Source of the DNA: Flavobacteriia bacterium
GTDB taxonomy: Bacteria; Bacteroidota; Bacteroidia; Flavobacteriales_D; Crocinitomicaceae
Reading direction: 5' to 3'
Length of the DNA: 13,859 nucleotides
Assembly: GCA_009925805.1 (NCBI GenBank)
Contig: RFQF01000036.1
Coordinates: 1-13,859 of the forward strand
Shown: one piece after another, positions 1 through 5,819 of the stretch
How positions within the stretch are numbered: position 1 is the first letter of the stretch
Layout: every line of letters starts with the position of its first letter
Position numbers and translations under genes: made by a program
Notes under the pieces: generated by a model
Told to the model about the DNA's origin: nothing
Databases searched by the model: none
What the model saw: only the letters and a program-made list of their open reading frames with translations

Positions 1-329
1 GGGCTTCTTGGTGCGGGCCTTGCCGACAAGAAAGTCCGAACATGGTTCGAATTTATCAGCGATTCAAAGGAAAAAACTTCACCATACTTTCTGTTTCACT
101 GGACGAAGACCCTGTAAAATGGAAAGAAGCAATTTCCAAAGATGGTTTGGTATGGAAAAACCACGTGAGCGATTTACGAGGATGGCAAAGCGGTATGCCA
201 AAGCTTTATGCATTCGACGGTATTCCCTTTACGGTTTTGGTGAATCCGGAAGGAAAAATTATTGCGCGTGGATTACGCGGAACTGCGTTAGAATCTAAAA
301 TTGAATCCTATTATTCCCAAGTACCATGA
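1..329 (+). CDS. TlpA/ResA-like thioredoxin-fold protein, C-terminal part only
   Basis: The left window edge cuts this gene, leaving about 108 complete residues of a thioredoxin-fold domain. The reading frame enters directly at the WCGPC active site, with cysteine codons at 12-14 and 21-23. The cis-proline segment GIPFTVLV and a closing LRG...LESK segment follow. Family knowledge: such proteins are thiol-disulfide oxidoreductases facing the periplasm, often lipid- or signal-anchored; the N-terminal export signal would lie outside the window. By eye, more than half of its residues match the end of the next gene, so the two are tandem paralogs. Its stop codon overlaps the next start as ATGA. 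The ATG at 42 is internal, because the open frame extends to base 1 and includes the active site. The substrate is unknown. Confidence 0.9.
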   Translation, partial: ASWCGPCRQESPNMVRIYQRFKGKNFTILSVSLDEDPVKWKEAISKDGLVWKNHVSDLRGWQSGMPKLYAFDGIPFTVLVNPEGKIIARGLRGTALESKIESYYSQVP

Positions 330-1465
330 AACCCTCTTTTTTACTTTTTTTAATCCTGCCTCTTTGCGGGACATTCGCTCAGAGTTTTGTAAGTGTCAAC
401 GGCACCTTTACCAATGCAGCTGGAGATTCCATCTACATTGCCAAGTTCGATGGTAAAAAATATACCAATTACAAAGGGGTCAAGGCCGATAAAACCGGAA
501 AATTCAGCCTCAAAACAACCGTCCCGGCTCCGGATTATTACGTGATTCGTGTTGGGGAATTTCATACCAACATTATCCTCCGTGATAGCAGCAAAATAAC
601 CATCTACGGCGACAAAAAGAAATTGAAAGAGGTGTGTAATTTTATTGGTTCGGATGAATCCCAAGCCATGAATCAGTTCGCCATCCGCATGGAAAAATGG
701 AACGTTAAACGAGATTCTGCTTATAAAGCCATGAACGCCATGCCCGCTGAAGACACTGCCCGAAGAAGGAAATTCAACGATTACATGACGCGAGAATATA
801 TTTCATACCTCAATGACCGACAACAGTTTGTTAATAGCCATATGGGTTCTGCTTCCTTAATTGTTGTGTTAGTTTCCTTGAGTATCGATAATGAATATGA
901 AGCGTGGAATGCTGTTTTAGGTCAATTAGTGCAAGCCTTTCCCGAAAGCCCCACCATCAAAGAATATGTGACCTATGCGAACAATATTGCCAAGGCAAAG
1001 GAAGAAGAGAAACAGCGTGCCGAAATAGCTGCTCAATTTGCTCCAGGAAAACCGGCTCCGGATTTTACCGAATTAACCACTGACCGAAAAACTTCCCTTT
1101 CACTTTCCGCATTAAAAGGTTCCTACGTATTGATCGATTTTTGGGCTTCATGGTGCGGGCCTTGTCGTAAAGAGAACCCCAATGTGGTCAATACTTACAA
1201 TAAATATAAGGCCGATGGATTTACCGTGATAAGTGTAAGTTTGGACAGCGACCCTTCGAAATGGTTAGCCGCTATTCAAGCCGATGGGTTACTATGGCCG
1301 AACCATGTAAGTGATTTAGGCGGTTGGAGCAGCAAAGTACCGAGACTTTACAATGTTTCCAGTATTCCCTTTACGGTACTGGTCGATAAGGAGGGTAATA
1401 TTGTTCAAACCAATCTTCGGGGGCCTCAACTCGAGAGTAAATTAGCAGAGATCTTCGGTCACTAG
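326..1465 (+). CDS. TlpA-like thiol-disulfide oxidoreductase with N-terminal DUF4369-like region
   Basis: This 379-residue exported protein begins with a signal peptide (hydrophobic residues 5-14, likely cleavage after the AQS at 18-20). Residues 22-110 look like the beta-rich DUF4369 region (NGTFTN, GDSIYIAKFDG) common in Bacteroidota TlpA proteins. A helical, charged linker follows to about residue 235. A thioredoxin domain fills residues 238-379, with WCGPC cysteines C277 and C280 and cis-proline P348. Expected role: reduction or isomerisation of disulfides in envelope proteins, or cytochrome c maturation; the client cannot be read from the sequence. The start at 326 is supported by the ATGA overlap with the upstream paralog and by the signal peptide. 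The lpxH start is one base after its stop, so the genes are probably cotranscribed. Confidence 0.93.
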   Translation: MKPSFLLFLILPLCGTFAQSFVSVNGTFTNAAGDSIYIAKFDGKKYTNYKGVKADKTGKFSLKTTVPAPDYYVIRVGEFHTNIILRDSSKITIYGDKKKLKEVCNFIGSDESQAMNQFAIRMEKWNVKRDSAYKAMNAMPAEDTARRRKFNDYMTREYISYLNDRQQFVNSHMGSASLIVVLVSLSIDNEYEAWNAVLGQLVQAFPESPTIKEYVTYANNIAKAKEEEKQRAEIAAQFAPGKPAPDFTELTTDRKTSLSLSALKGSYVLIDFWASWCGPCRKENPNVVNTYNKYKADGFTVISVSLDSDPSKWLAAIQADGLLWPNHVSDLGGWSSKVPRLYNVSSIPFTVLVDKEGNIVQTNLRGPQLESKLAEIFGH

Positions 1466-1466
1466 G

Positions 1467-2240
1467 ATGAGTGTAGCGTATTTCGCATCGGATTTTCATC
1501 TGGGCGCTCCCAACTCGCTTGAATCTAAGGAGCGTGAAAAAACCTTGGTAGCTTGGTTGGAGCACGCTGCCAAAGATGCCACCGACATTTACCTGGTTGG
1601 CGACGTATTCGACTTTTGGTTCGAATATAAGCAAGTCATTCCCAAAGGCTACACACGCCTTCTTGGCACCTTGGCGCGTATCAGCGATCAAGGAATACAG
1701 TTACATTTTTTCCATGGCAACCACGATATGTGGGTGAAAAGCTATTTTACGGAAGAATTTAACATGCATATTTACCCCGACGCTATATCGCTGCAGGTGC
1801 ATGGAAAAAAAATACTTGTTGGCCACGGCGATGGTCTTGGTCCTGGAGATCTCGGGTACAAGTTGATTAAAGGAATCCTAAGAAACCCACTATGCCAATG
1901 GACCTTTGCTCGACTTCATCCGAATTTCGGCATCGGCTTGGCAAAATTTTTCTCAGGAACCAGTCGAAACAGTCAAAAGAATGAGCATGAATTCTTAGGC
2001 AAGGAACGGGAATGGTTGTATCAATACGCTTTGGAACACCAACAAACCGATCCGCATGATTTTTATATTTTTGGTCATCGACATTTGCCTTTACGCATGG
2101 AAATCCCCCACGGAGTTTATTACAATTTAGGCGAATGGATAACCTTTTGCACCTACCTTAGAATCGATGAGGAATCTACGCAATTCCTGCAATGGATGGG
2201 TACCCAAGCTCAAGTATACGAACCCCTCAAGCATGCTTAG
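1467..2240 (+). CDS. lpxH: UDP-2,3-diacylglucosamine pyrophosphohydrolase (LpxH type)
   Basis: A 257-residue calcineurin-like metallophosphoesterase. All family metal-site blocks are present in order: SDFHLG (D9, H11), GDVFDFW (D46), GNHD (N85, H86), VGHGDG (H120) and GHRH (H204, H206). The GDVFDFWFEY segment and the insertion between the last two blocks fit LpxH rather than a generic phosphodiesterase. Family role: the peripheral inner-membrane enzyme cleaves UDP-2,3-diacylglucosamine to lipid X and UMP, the fourth step of lipid A synthesis. It follows the TlpA-like gene by one base and its last 8 bases overlap tsaE. No other lipid A gene lies in the window, so the link to its neighbours looks like shared transcription, not a shared pathway. 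Confidence 0.92.
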   Translation: MSVAYFASDFHLGAPNSLESKEREKTLVAWLEHAAKDATDIYLVGDVFDFWFEYKQVIPKGYTRLLGTLARISDQGIQLHFFHGNHDMWVKSYFTEEFNMHIYPDAISLQVHGKKILVGHGDGLGPGDLGYKLIKGILRNPLCQWTFARLHPNFGIGLAKFFSGTSRNSQKNEHEFLGKEREWLYQYALEHQQTDPHDFYIFGHRHLPLRMEIPHGVYYNLGEWITFCTYLRIDEESTQFLQWMGTQAQVYEPLKHA

Positions 2241-2658
2241 TTTTCAACAAATCACGCTAGATCAGTTATCCCGGGTAGTTCAAACCTTAGGAGAGGTTTT
2301 ACCCGAATACCGATTCCTGGCGTTAGAGGGAACCATGGGAAGCGGAAAAACGACCTTAACCATGGCGTTGCTTGACTATTTAGGCAGCCCCACATGGGAA
2401 GGATCCCCCACGTTTAGCATCATTCAACCCTACGAATTACCCAACAGTATGCGGGTTTATCACATCGATGCCTACCGAATTACCAACGATGAAGAGGCAT
2501 TTGCTTTAGGATTGGAAGAATTATTCGCGACCTCGGCCTACTTTATCGTGGAATGGCCCGAAAAAATCCGTAACTTTCTACCTGAGCGACGAATTACCTT
2601 AACTTTGGAAACTTCGTCCATCAACCACCGAAATTATACGCTTACCTATGGCCACTAA
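2233..2658 (+). CDS. tsaE: tRNA t6A modification ATPase TsaE
   Basis: A 141-residue P-loop protein of normal TsaE length. The Walker A motif is GTMGSGKTT (residues 33-41, K39 and T40). The SPTFSII block (58-64), the HIDAYR block with D79, and the EWPE block (107-110) are hallmarks of the family. Family role: TsaE is the ATPase that works with TsaB and TsaD to place threonylcarbamoyl on A37 of ANN-decoding tRNAs; TsaB and TsaD are not in this window. I chose ATG 2233 over the in-frame ATG at 2167. The extra 22 residues of the longer form would lie over lpxH and match nothing in the family, and 2233 gives a compact 8-base overlap. The 3' end overlaps the alanine dehydrogenase gene by 11 bases. 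Confidence 0.93.
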   Translation: MLSFQQITLDQLSRVVQTLGEVLPEYRFLALEGTMGSGKTTLTMALLDYLGSPTWEGSPTFSIIQPYELPNSMRVYHIDAYRITNDEEAFALGLEELFATSAYFIVEWPEKIRNFLPERRITLTLETSSINHRNYTLTYGH

Positions 2659-3868
2659 CCCCGAGTTACTCAAAAGTTTACTGCATCAAGGCGCCTTACT
2701 TCCACAAACGGAAATGCTTGAAATCAAACCGAAAAAAGGGCAATTATTTATTGGAATTCCCAAGGAAACTTCCTTTCAGGAGCGCCGAGTGGCCTTGGTT
2801 CCCGAAGCGGTTTCCTTGTTGGTAGCGAATGGTCACCGCGTACGTGTGGAAACCGGTGCCGGAGAAGGAACCCATTTTACCGACAACGAATATAGCGAAG
2901 CAGGGGCTGAAATTGTCCATGACCAGCAACCTATTTATACCTGCGACATGATTTTCAAAGTGGCGCCACCCACCGAGGAGGAAATAGCCTTAATGCCAGG
3001 AAATCAAACCTTCATTTCTGCGCTTCAAATTGTTTCTCAACCCAAGGAAATTCTACAAAAACTGATGGCCAAAAAAACGACCTGCATCGCTTGGGATTAC
3101 ATCCGAGATGAGGAAGGTGTTTTTTCTGTGGTACGAACCATGGGTGAAATCGCAGGCAATACTTCCATACTCGTGGCAGGCGAACTACTCTCGGGCTATT
3201 CTCAAGGAAAAGGCATGATGCTCGGAGGAGTGACCGGAGTGCAGCCGACAGAGGTGGTGATCATTGGAGCTGGAACAGTAGGCGAATTTGCTACCCGAGC
3301 TGCCCTTGGATTGGGAGCATCCGTGAAGGTGTTTGACAATTCGGTAGCGCGTTTGCGCCGGCTTCAAAATGCAGTTGGCGCCCGTATTTTTACTTCAGTA
3401 ATTCAACCAAAAGTATTAGAAAAAGCGCTTCGAAGAGCCGATGTGGCAATAGGCGCTTTACGGTCCACAGTTGGAAAGACACCCTGCATTGTGTCGGAAG
3501 ACATGGTGCGTCAAATGAAGGACGGATCCGTCATCGTCGATGTTAGCATCGATCAGGGGGGATGTTTTGAGACTTCGCGGGTAACCAACCACCATGCACC
3601 CACGTTCATCGAACACGGTGTAGTGCATTATTGCGTACCCAATATCGCGTCCCGTGTTTCGAGGACAGCATCCTTTGCCCTTTCAAACATTTTCTCCCCC
3701 TTGCTTTTGGATATTGGACAACAAGGAAGTATCGATGAAGTCATTCGCTTCAAGCCCGGTTTTAAAGACGGGGTGTATATTTACAAAGGGGTGTTGACGA
3801 ATGAAATTCTCGGTAAAGTATTCGATCTCAGCTACCAGCCCTTGGATCTTTTGCTCCCACGTGCATGA
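2648..3868 (+). CDS. ald: Alanine dehydrogenase, Bacteroidota type
   Basis: A 406-residue protein of the alanine dehydrogenase/transhydrogenase N-terminal family. The first 30 residues are an extension; the catalytic domain starts at GIPKET (36-41) with QERRVAL (R47) and the KVAPP lysine K104. The NAD-binding Rossmann domain carries GAGTVG (207-212) and an acidic residue, D230, at the end of the second strand. DVSIDQGGCFETS supplies the conserved Asp region. Reaction: reversible NAD-dependent oxidative deamination of L-alanine to pyruvate and ammonia. Where classical enzymes have the catalytic His in a TYLHLA segment, this one reads FISALQI, so that His appears to be missing; from memory this is usual in Bacteroidota homologues, so the exact substrate deserves some caution. 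The gene overlaps tsaE by 11 bases and the next gene by ATGA. Confidence 0.88.
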   Translation: MATNPELLKSLLHQGALLPQTEMLEIKPKKGQLFIGIPKETSFQERRVALVPEAVSLLVANGHRVRVETGAGEGTHFTDNEYSEAGAEIVHDQQPIYTCDMIFKVAPPTEEEIALMPGNQTFISALQIVSQPKEILQKLMAKKTTCIAWDYIRDEEGVFSVVRTMGEIAGNTSILVAGELLSGYSQGKGMMLGGVTGVQPTEVVIIGAGTVGEFATRAALGLGASVKVFDNSVARLRRLQNAVGARIFTSVIQPKVLEKALRRADVAIGALRSTVGKTPCIVSEDMVRQMKDGSVIVDVSIDQGGCFETSRVTNHHAPTFIEHGVVHYCVPNIASRVSRTASFALSNIFSPLLLDIGQQGSIDEVIRFKPGFKDGVYIYKGVLTNEILGKVFDLSYQPLDLLLPRA

Positions 3869-4290
3869 TCCCCACCTTAGCTTTTCCTCCTACGGAACTG
3901 CAATTGAAACAACGTGGAGCGAAGTATCAAGTCCTGTGTTTAATTCGAAAAAAATGGTTGGTTTTAACTCCGGAAGAATGGGTTCGTCAGCATGTGGTTG
4001 GCTATTTAATTCACGTCAAAAAAATCTCCGCAGGACGAATAGCCTTGGAAAAAGGATTTATTTATCAAGAGCGTAAAAAACGATGGGATATCGTGACCTA
4101 TGATGCATCGGGCTCCCCTGAACTGTTGATTGAATGCAAAGGGTTTGAAGTTGCTTTAGATGGTAAAGTGCTGCAGCAAATCAGTGCCTATCAACACATT
4201 GTCAAGGCAAAAAAAATCATTTTAACCAATGGGATAGCCTGCCTGAGTTACGACTTCCAGCAATGGCAGGAAGGCATCGCATTAATTTAG
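3865..4290 (+). CDS. Small PD-(D/E)xK protein resembling the HsdR N-terminal nuclease domain
   Basis: A 141-residue protein with the layout of a restriction-type nuclease core: a charged helix (TPEEWVRQ, 35-42), then D75 in RWDIV, then the IECK strand (E90, K92), and a QxxxY segment (Q105, Y109) like that of type I HsdR subunits. It matches the stand-alone HsdR_N_2-like family that is widespread in Bacteroidota. No HsdR helicase domain, HsdM or HsdS is present, so it is not a type I restriction locus. A role in DNA processing is an inference only. The start overlaps the alanine dehydrogenase stop as ATGA, which makes it the last gene of the left operon. Its last 9 bases overlap the end of the convergent DUF4924 gene. 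Confidence 0.82.
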   Translation: MIPTLAFPPTELQLKQRGAKYQVLCLIRKKWLVLTPEEWVRQHVVGYLIHVKKISAGRIALEKGFIYQERKKRWDIVTYDASGSPELLIECKGFEVALDGKVLQQISAYQHIVKAKKIILTNGIACLSYDFQQWQEGIALI

Positions 4291-4833
4291 GTTCACACCC
4301 CACAACCCCGATTTCATCTTTTTATATTCTCGACTCAGGTAAGCTAATAAGGCACGCATAGGGTCCATGGCTTTTTCCGTTTCCTCCGAGATGGTTTGTT
4401 TCCGCAATTTAAGTTGCAGCTTCATATACATAGCATGTAAACAAATTTCCACCGGATGCGCCTCGACTAAAGAAGACTTCGAGCTATACTCCTGCATACT
4501 TTTGTTGGCTTGTTGAAATAACGTGGCATACTTTTCATCCTTTTTGATTTCCAATAAGGTGCGATGCAATAAGGAAAGTTCCGTGAAAATTTCCTCCAAC
4601 GCGTAAAGATGTCCTTTACGCTGTTTGCCAGCACGCAGCAATTCGTTACAAATACCCTCGTACCAAGCCTCGTACGCTGTTGCGTAGGAAGGATTCGGCA
4701 ACATAGAGGGAATTAATGCCGTTTTTACCGCCTCAAAATCACACGATAAACTGCGAACGAGGTCCTCAATTTGGTACATGTAAAGCACGTACTCGACAAT
4801 GTTCTCCTGTAACTTTTGCTGGGCTATAAGCAT
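4282..4833 (-). CDS. DUF4924 family protein
   Basis: A 183-residue, almost entirely helical soluble protein with no signal peptide and no membrane segment. The opening (LIAQQKLQENIVEYVLYMYQ, residues 2-21) is the signature I associate with DUF4924, a Bacteroidota family of unknown function. It is the third gene of a minus-strand operon and starts two bases after the OmpH-like gene stops. The 3' end overlaps the convergent nuclease-like gene by 9 bases, so no separate terminator fits between the two convergent units. I do not know its biochemical role, and no catalytic motif is visible. Confidence 0.85.
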   Translation of the reverse strand: MLIAQQKLQENIVEYVLYMYQIEDLVRSLSCDFEAVKTALIPSMLPNPSYATAYEAWYEGICNELLRAGKQRKGHLYALEEIFTELSLLHRTLLEIKKDEKYATLFQQANKSMQEYSSKSSLVEAHPVEICLHAMYMKLQLKLRKQTISEETEKAMDPMRALLAYLSREYKKMKSGLWGVNLN

Positions 4834-4835
4834 CG

Positions 4836-5429
4836 TTATTTGAGGTCTTTTTCAATGGAAGCTTGGTTTTCATTCAGGAATTGAATGAAATCTGTTGTAA
4901 CGTTCATCGAATTTTTGATGTAATTCAACTGACCCCCTGGACCGTGAATCAACAAAATATCAATGTGGTTTTTCTCACAATACGCCTTTCCTAACACCTC
5001 GATTTTCTTGGTGATTTCCTCGATTTTCTTAACTGATTCTTGTTCCAATCGTGCTCCTTCCGTTTGTTGGTATTGCATTAACTCTTGTTCCATTGCTTGC
5101 GCTTTCTGCTGAATTTGCGCAATTTCATTTTGCGATAACAGCCCATTACGCGCTTTTTCATCGTTTCGTCGAACGTAGTCCTCCAAGGCTTGTGATCGTC
5201 TTTTAAGCTCCGCTTCGAAGGTCTTTTGCTTTCGAGTAACCGCTTGATCCTCCCGCTTGTAGAATGAAAAACCCTCCTTTAAACTGTCTTGATAGTAAAA
5301 GGCAATCACCAAGTTGTTGTCGTAACGGGTAATAACGGTTGGCGAAGTGGTTTCTTTTTTGGAGTCTTTTGTATCGGAGGAGCAAGCAACGGATACAACC
5401 AGCAAGCTCATAAGCAGGAGCATTTTCAT
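4836..5429 (-). CDS. OmpH/Skp-family lipoprotein
   Basis: A 197-residue protein. The N-terminus MKMLLLMSLLVVSVAC is a short lipoprotein signal with the acceptor Cys at residue 16, followed by an SSDTKDSKK tether. Residues about 30-50 form a strand-rich segment (NLVIAFYYQDSL) and residues about 55-140 a long charged coiled-coil stretch rich in K, E and Q. A C-terminal segment with KNSMNVTTD resembles the end of OmpH-like proteins. Skp/OmpH relatives are trimeric jellyfish-shaped periplasmic chaperones for outer-membrane proteins; this version would be lipid-anchored. I chose ATG 5429 over an upstream in-frame start at 5501: it forms an ATGA overlap with the preceding gene and places the signal at the N-terminus, whereas the longer form adds 24 residues lying over that gene. 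Confidence 0.85.
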   Translation of the reverse strand: MKMLLLMSLLVVSVACSSDTKDSKKETTSPTVITRYDNNLVIAFYYQDSLKEGFSFYKREDQAVTRKQKTFEAELKRRSQALEDYVRRNDEKARNGLLSQNEIAQIQQKAQAMEQELMQYQQTEGARLEQESVKKIEEITKKIEVLGKAYCEKNHIDILLIHGPGGQLNYIKNSMNVTTDFIQFLNENQASIEKDLK

Positions 5430-5671
5430 GAATTCGAGTTTTTTAAAAGTTGATGGTAATCTTCGCGCATGGACAGAAACCGTTTTAGGCAGGATGCCCA
5501 AAATTCATCCGTTAATTGGGCCGTAAATTGCATTAAATTGTTCACCTCGCTCACGGGAACTTTAAAGATTTGCTCGTAATTATCGAGTGTAATTTTCAAT
5601 AAATACTTGCCATTGTATTCGTGAATTTGAACCAGATAATGAGTATGGGGAATTTCCTGTACTAAGCGCAT
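5426..5671 (-). CDS. Conserved-looking small protein of unknown function
   Basis: An 81-residue soluble protein that I do not recognise. It reads as a beta-rich first half (HYLVQIHEYNGKYLLKITL, residues 11-29) and a helical second half (EVNNLMQFTAQL onwards), without signal peptide, Cys pair or catalytic motif. It is likely a real gene: it ends in an ATGA overlap with the OmpH-like lipoprotein gene, and a good Bacteroidota promoter sits immediately upstream. It would be the first gene of the operon that also encodes the OmpH-like and DUF4924 proteins. A role with those proteins is possible but unsupported by the sequence itself. Confidence 0.72.
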   Translation of the reverse strand: MRLVQEIPHTHYLVQIHEYNGKYLLKITLDNYEQIFKVPVSEVNNLMQFTAQLTDEFWASCLKRFLSMREDYHQLLKNSNS

Positions 5672-5675
5672 GGCA

Positions 5676-5705
5676 CAAAATTACGAATAAATCCAAGTGG
5701 TTAAA
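5676..5705 (-). promoter_or_regulatory. Predicted promoter of the 5671-4282 operon
   Basis: On the minus strand, TTTA (5705-5702), an 18-base spacer and TAATTTTG (5683-5676) match the Bacteroidota primary promoter (TTTG, about 19, TAnnTTTG) with a perfect -7 box and one mismatch at -33. Only four bases separate the -7 box from the ATG at 5671, so the transcript would start at or very near the start codon. Confidence 0.6.
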
Positions 5706-5715
5706 GAACCGGCTT

Positions 5716-5735
5716 AATACCCTTTTTGAGGTATT
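5716..5735. repeat. Dyad copy 1, AATACC-N8-GGTATT
   Basis: A perfect 6-base inverted repeat around eight bases, in the spacer between two divergent genes. The same arms and spacing recur at 5754-5773, so this is probably a protein-binding half-site pair and not chance. The bound factor is unknown. Confidence 0.5.
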
Positions 5736-5737
5736 TA

Positions 5738-5754
5738 TTTAGAATCATTCTAAA
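5738..5754. promoter_or_regulatory. Fur-box-like perfect palindrome
   Basis: TTTAGAAT-C-ATTCTAAA is a perfect 8-1-8 inverted repeat. Against the 7-1-7 Fur consensus (TGATAAT-N-ATTATCA), 10 of 14 arm positions match, including the AAT-N-ATT core. It lies upstream of a FecA-like iron receptor gene, where a Fur operator is expected. A related metal regulator (DtxR or Zur type) is an alternative. Confidence 0.62.
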
Positions 5755-5773
5755 ATACCTTTTTATAGGTATT
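5754..5773. repeat. Dyad copy 2, AATACC-N8-GGTATT
   Basis: Second copy of the dyad at 5716-5735, with identical 6-base arms and the same 8-base T-rich spacer length, 38 bases downstream. Its first base is the last base of the Fur-like palindrome. The inner arms of the two copies (5730-5735 and 5754-5759) also form a wider inverted repeat around the palindrome. Confidence 0.5.
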
Positions 5774-5802
5774 GTCAGGAGGACTGATGGTTCGTTTATT
5801 TG
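5772..5802 (+). promoter_or_regulatory. Candidate promoter of the FecA-like receptor gene
   Basis: TTG at 5772-5774, a 20-base spacer and TTTATTTG at 5795-5802 resemble a Bacteroidota promoter, with one mismatch in the -7 box (T for A at position 2). It ends 13 bases before the receptor ATG. If used, the Fur-like palindrome would lie upstream of -33, not over it, so an earlier start site is also possible. Confidence 0.3.
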
Positions 5803-5819
5803 TCCAAAAAAAGCAATGA
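5787..5819 (+). CDS. Possible 10-residue leader peptide before the receptor gene
   Basis: A short ORF (MVRLFVQKKQ) follows an unusually good AGGAGG (5777-5782) with four bases between it and the ATG. Its TGA at 5817-5819 overlaps the receptor ATGATG at 5816-5821, an arrangement that would allow translational coupling. Bacteroidota rarely rely on Shine-Dalgarno sequences, and if transcription starts from the TTTATTTG box at 5795 this ORF is not even transcribed in full. It is a candidate only. Confidence 0.22.
   Translation: MVRLFVQKKQ

Noticed and set aside
8..298. A 96-codon frame overlapping the truncated TlpA-like gene
   Set aside because: The other frame carries WCGPC and the cis-Pro motif and stays open to the window edge; this one has no family features.
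3865..4290. Type I restriction-modification locus
   Set aside because: Only the nuclease-like domain is present; helicase, methyltransferase and specificity genes are absent and the context is housekeeping.
5726..5815. Longer N-terminus for the FecA-like receptor
   Set aside because: It would place 30 residues before a clear signal peptide and lie over the Fur-like palindrome and a dyad.
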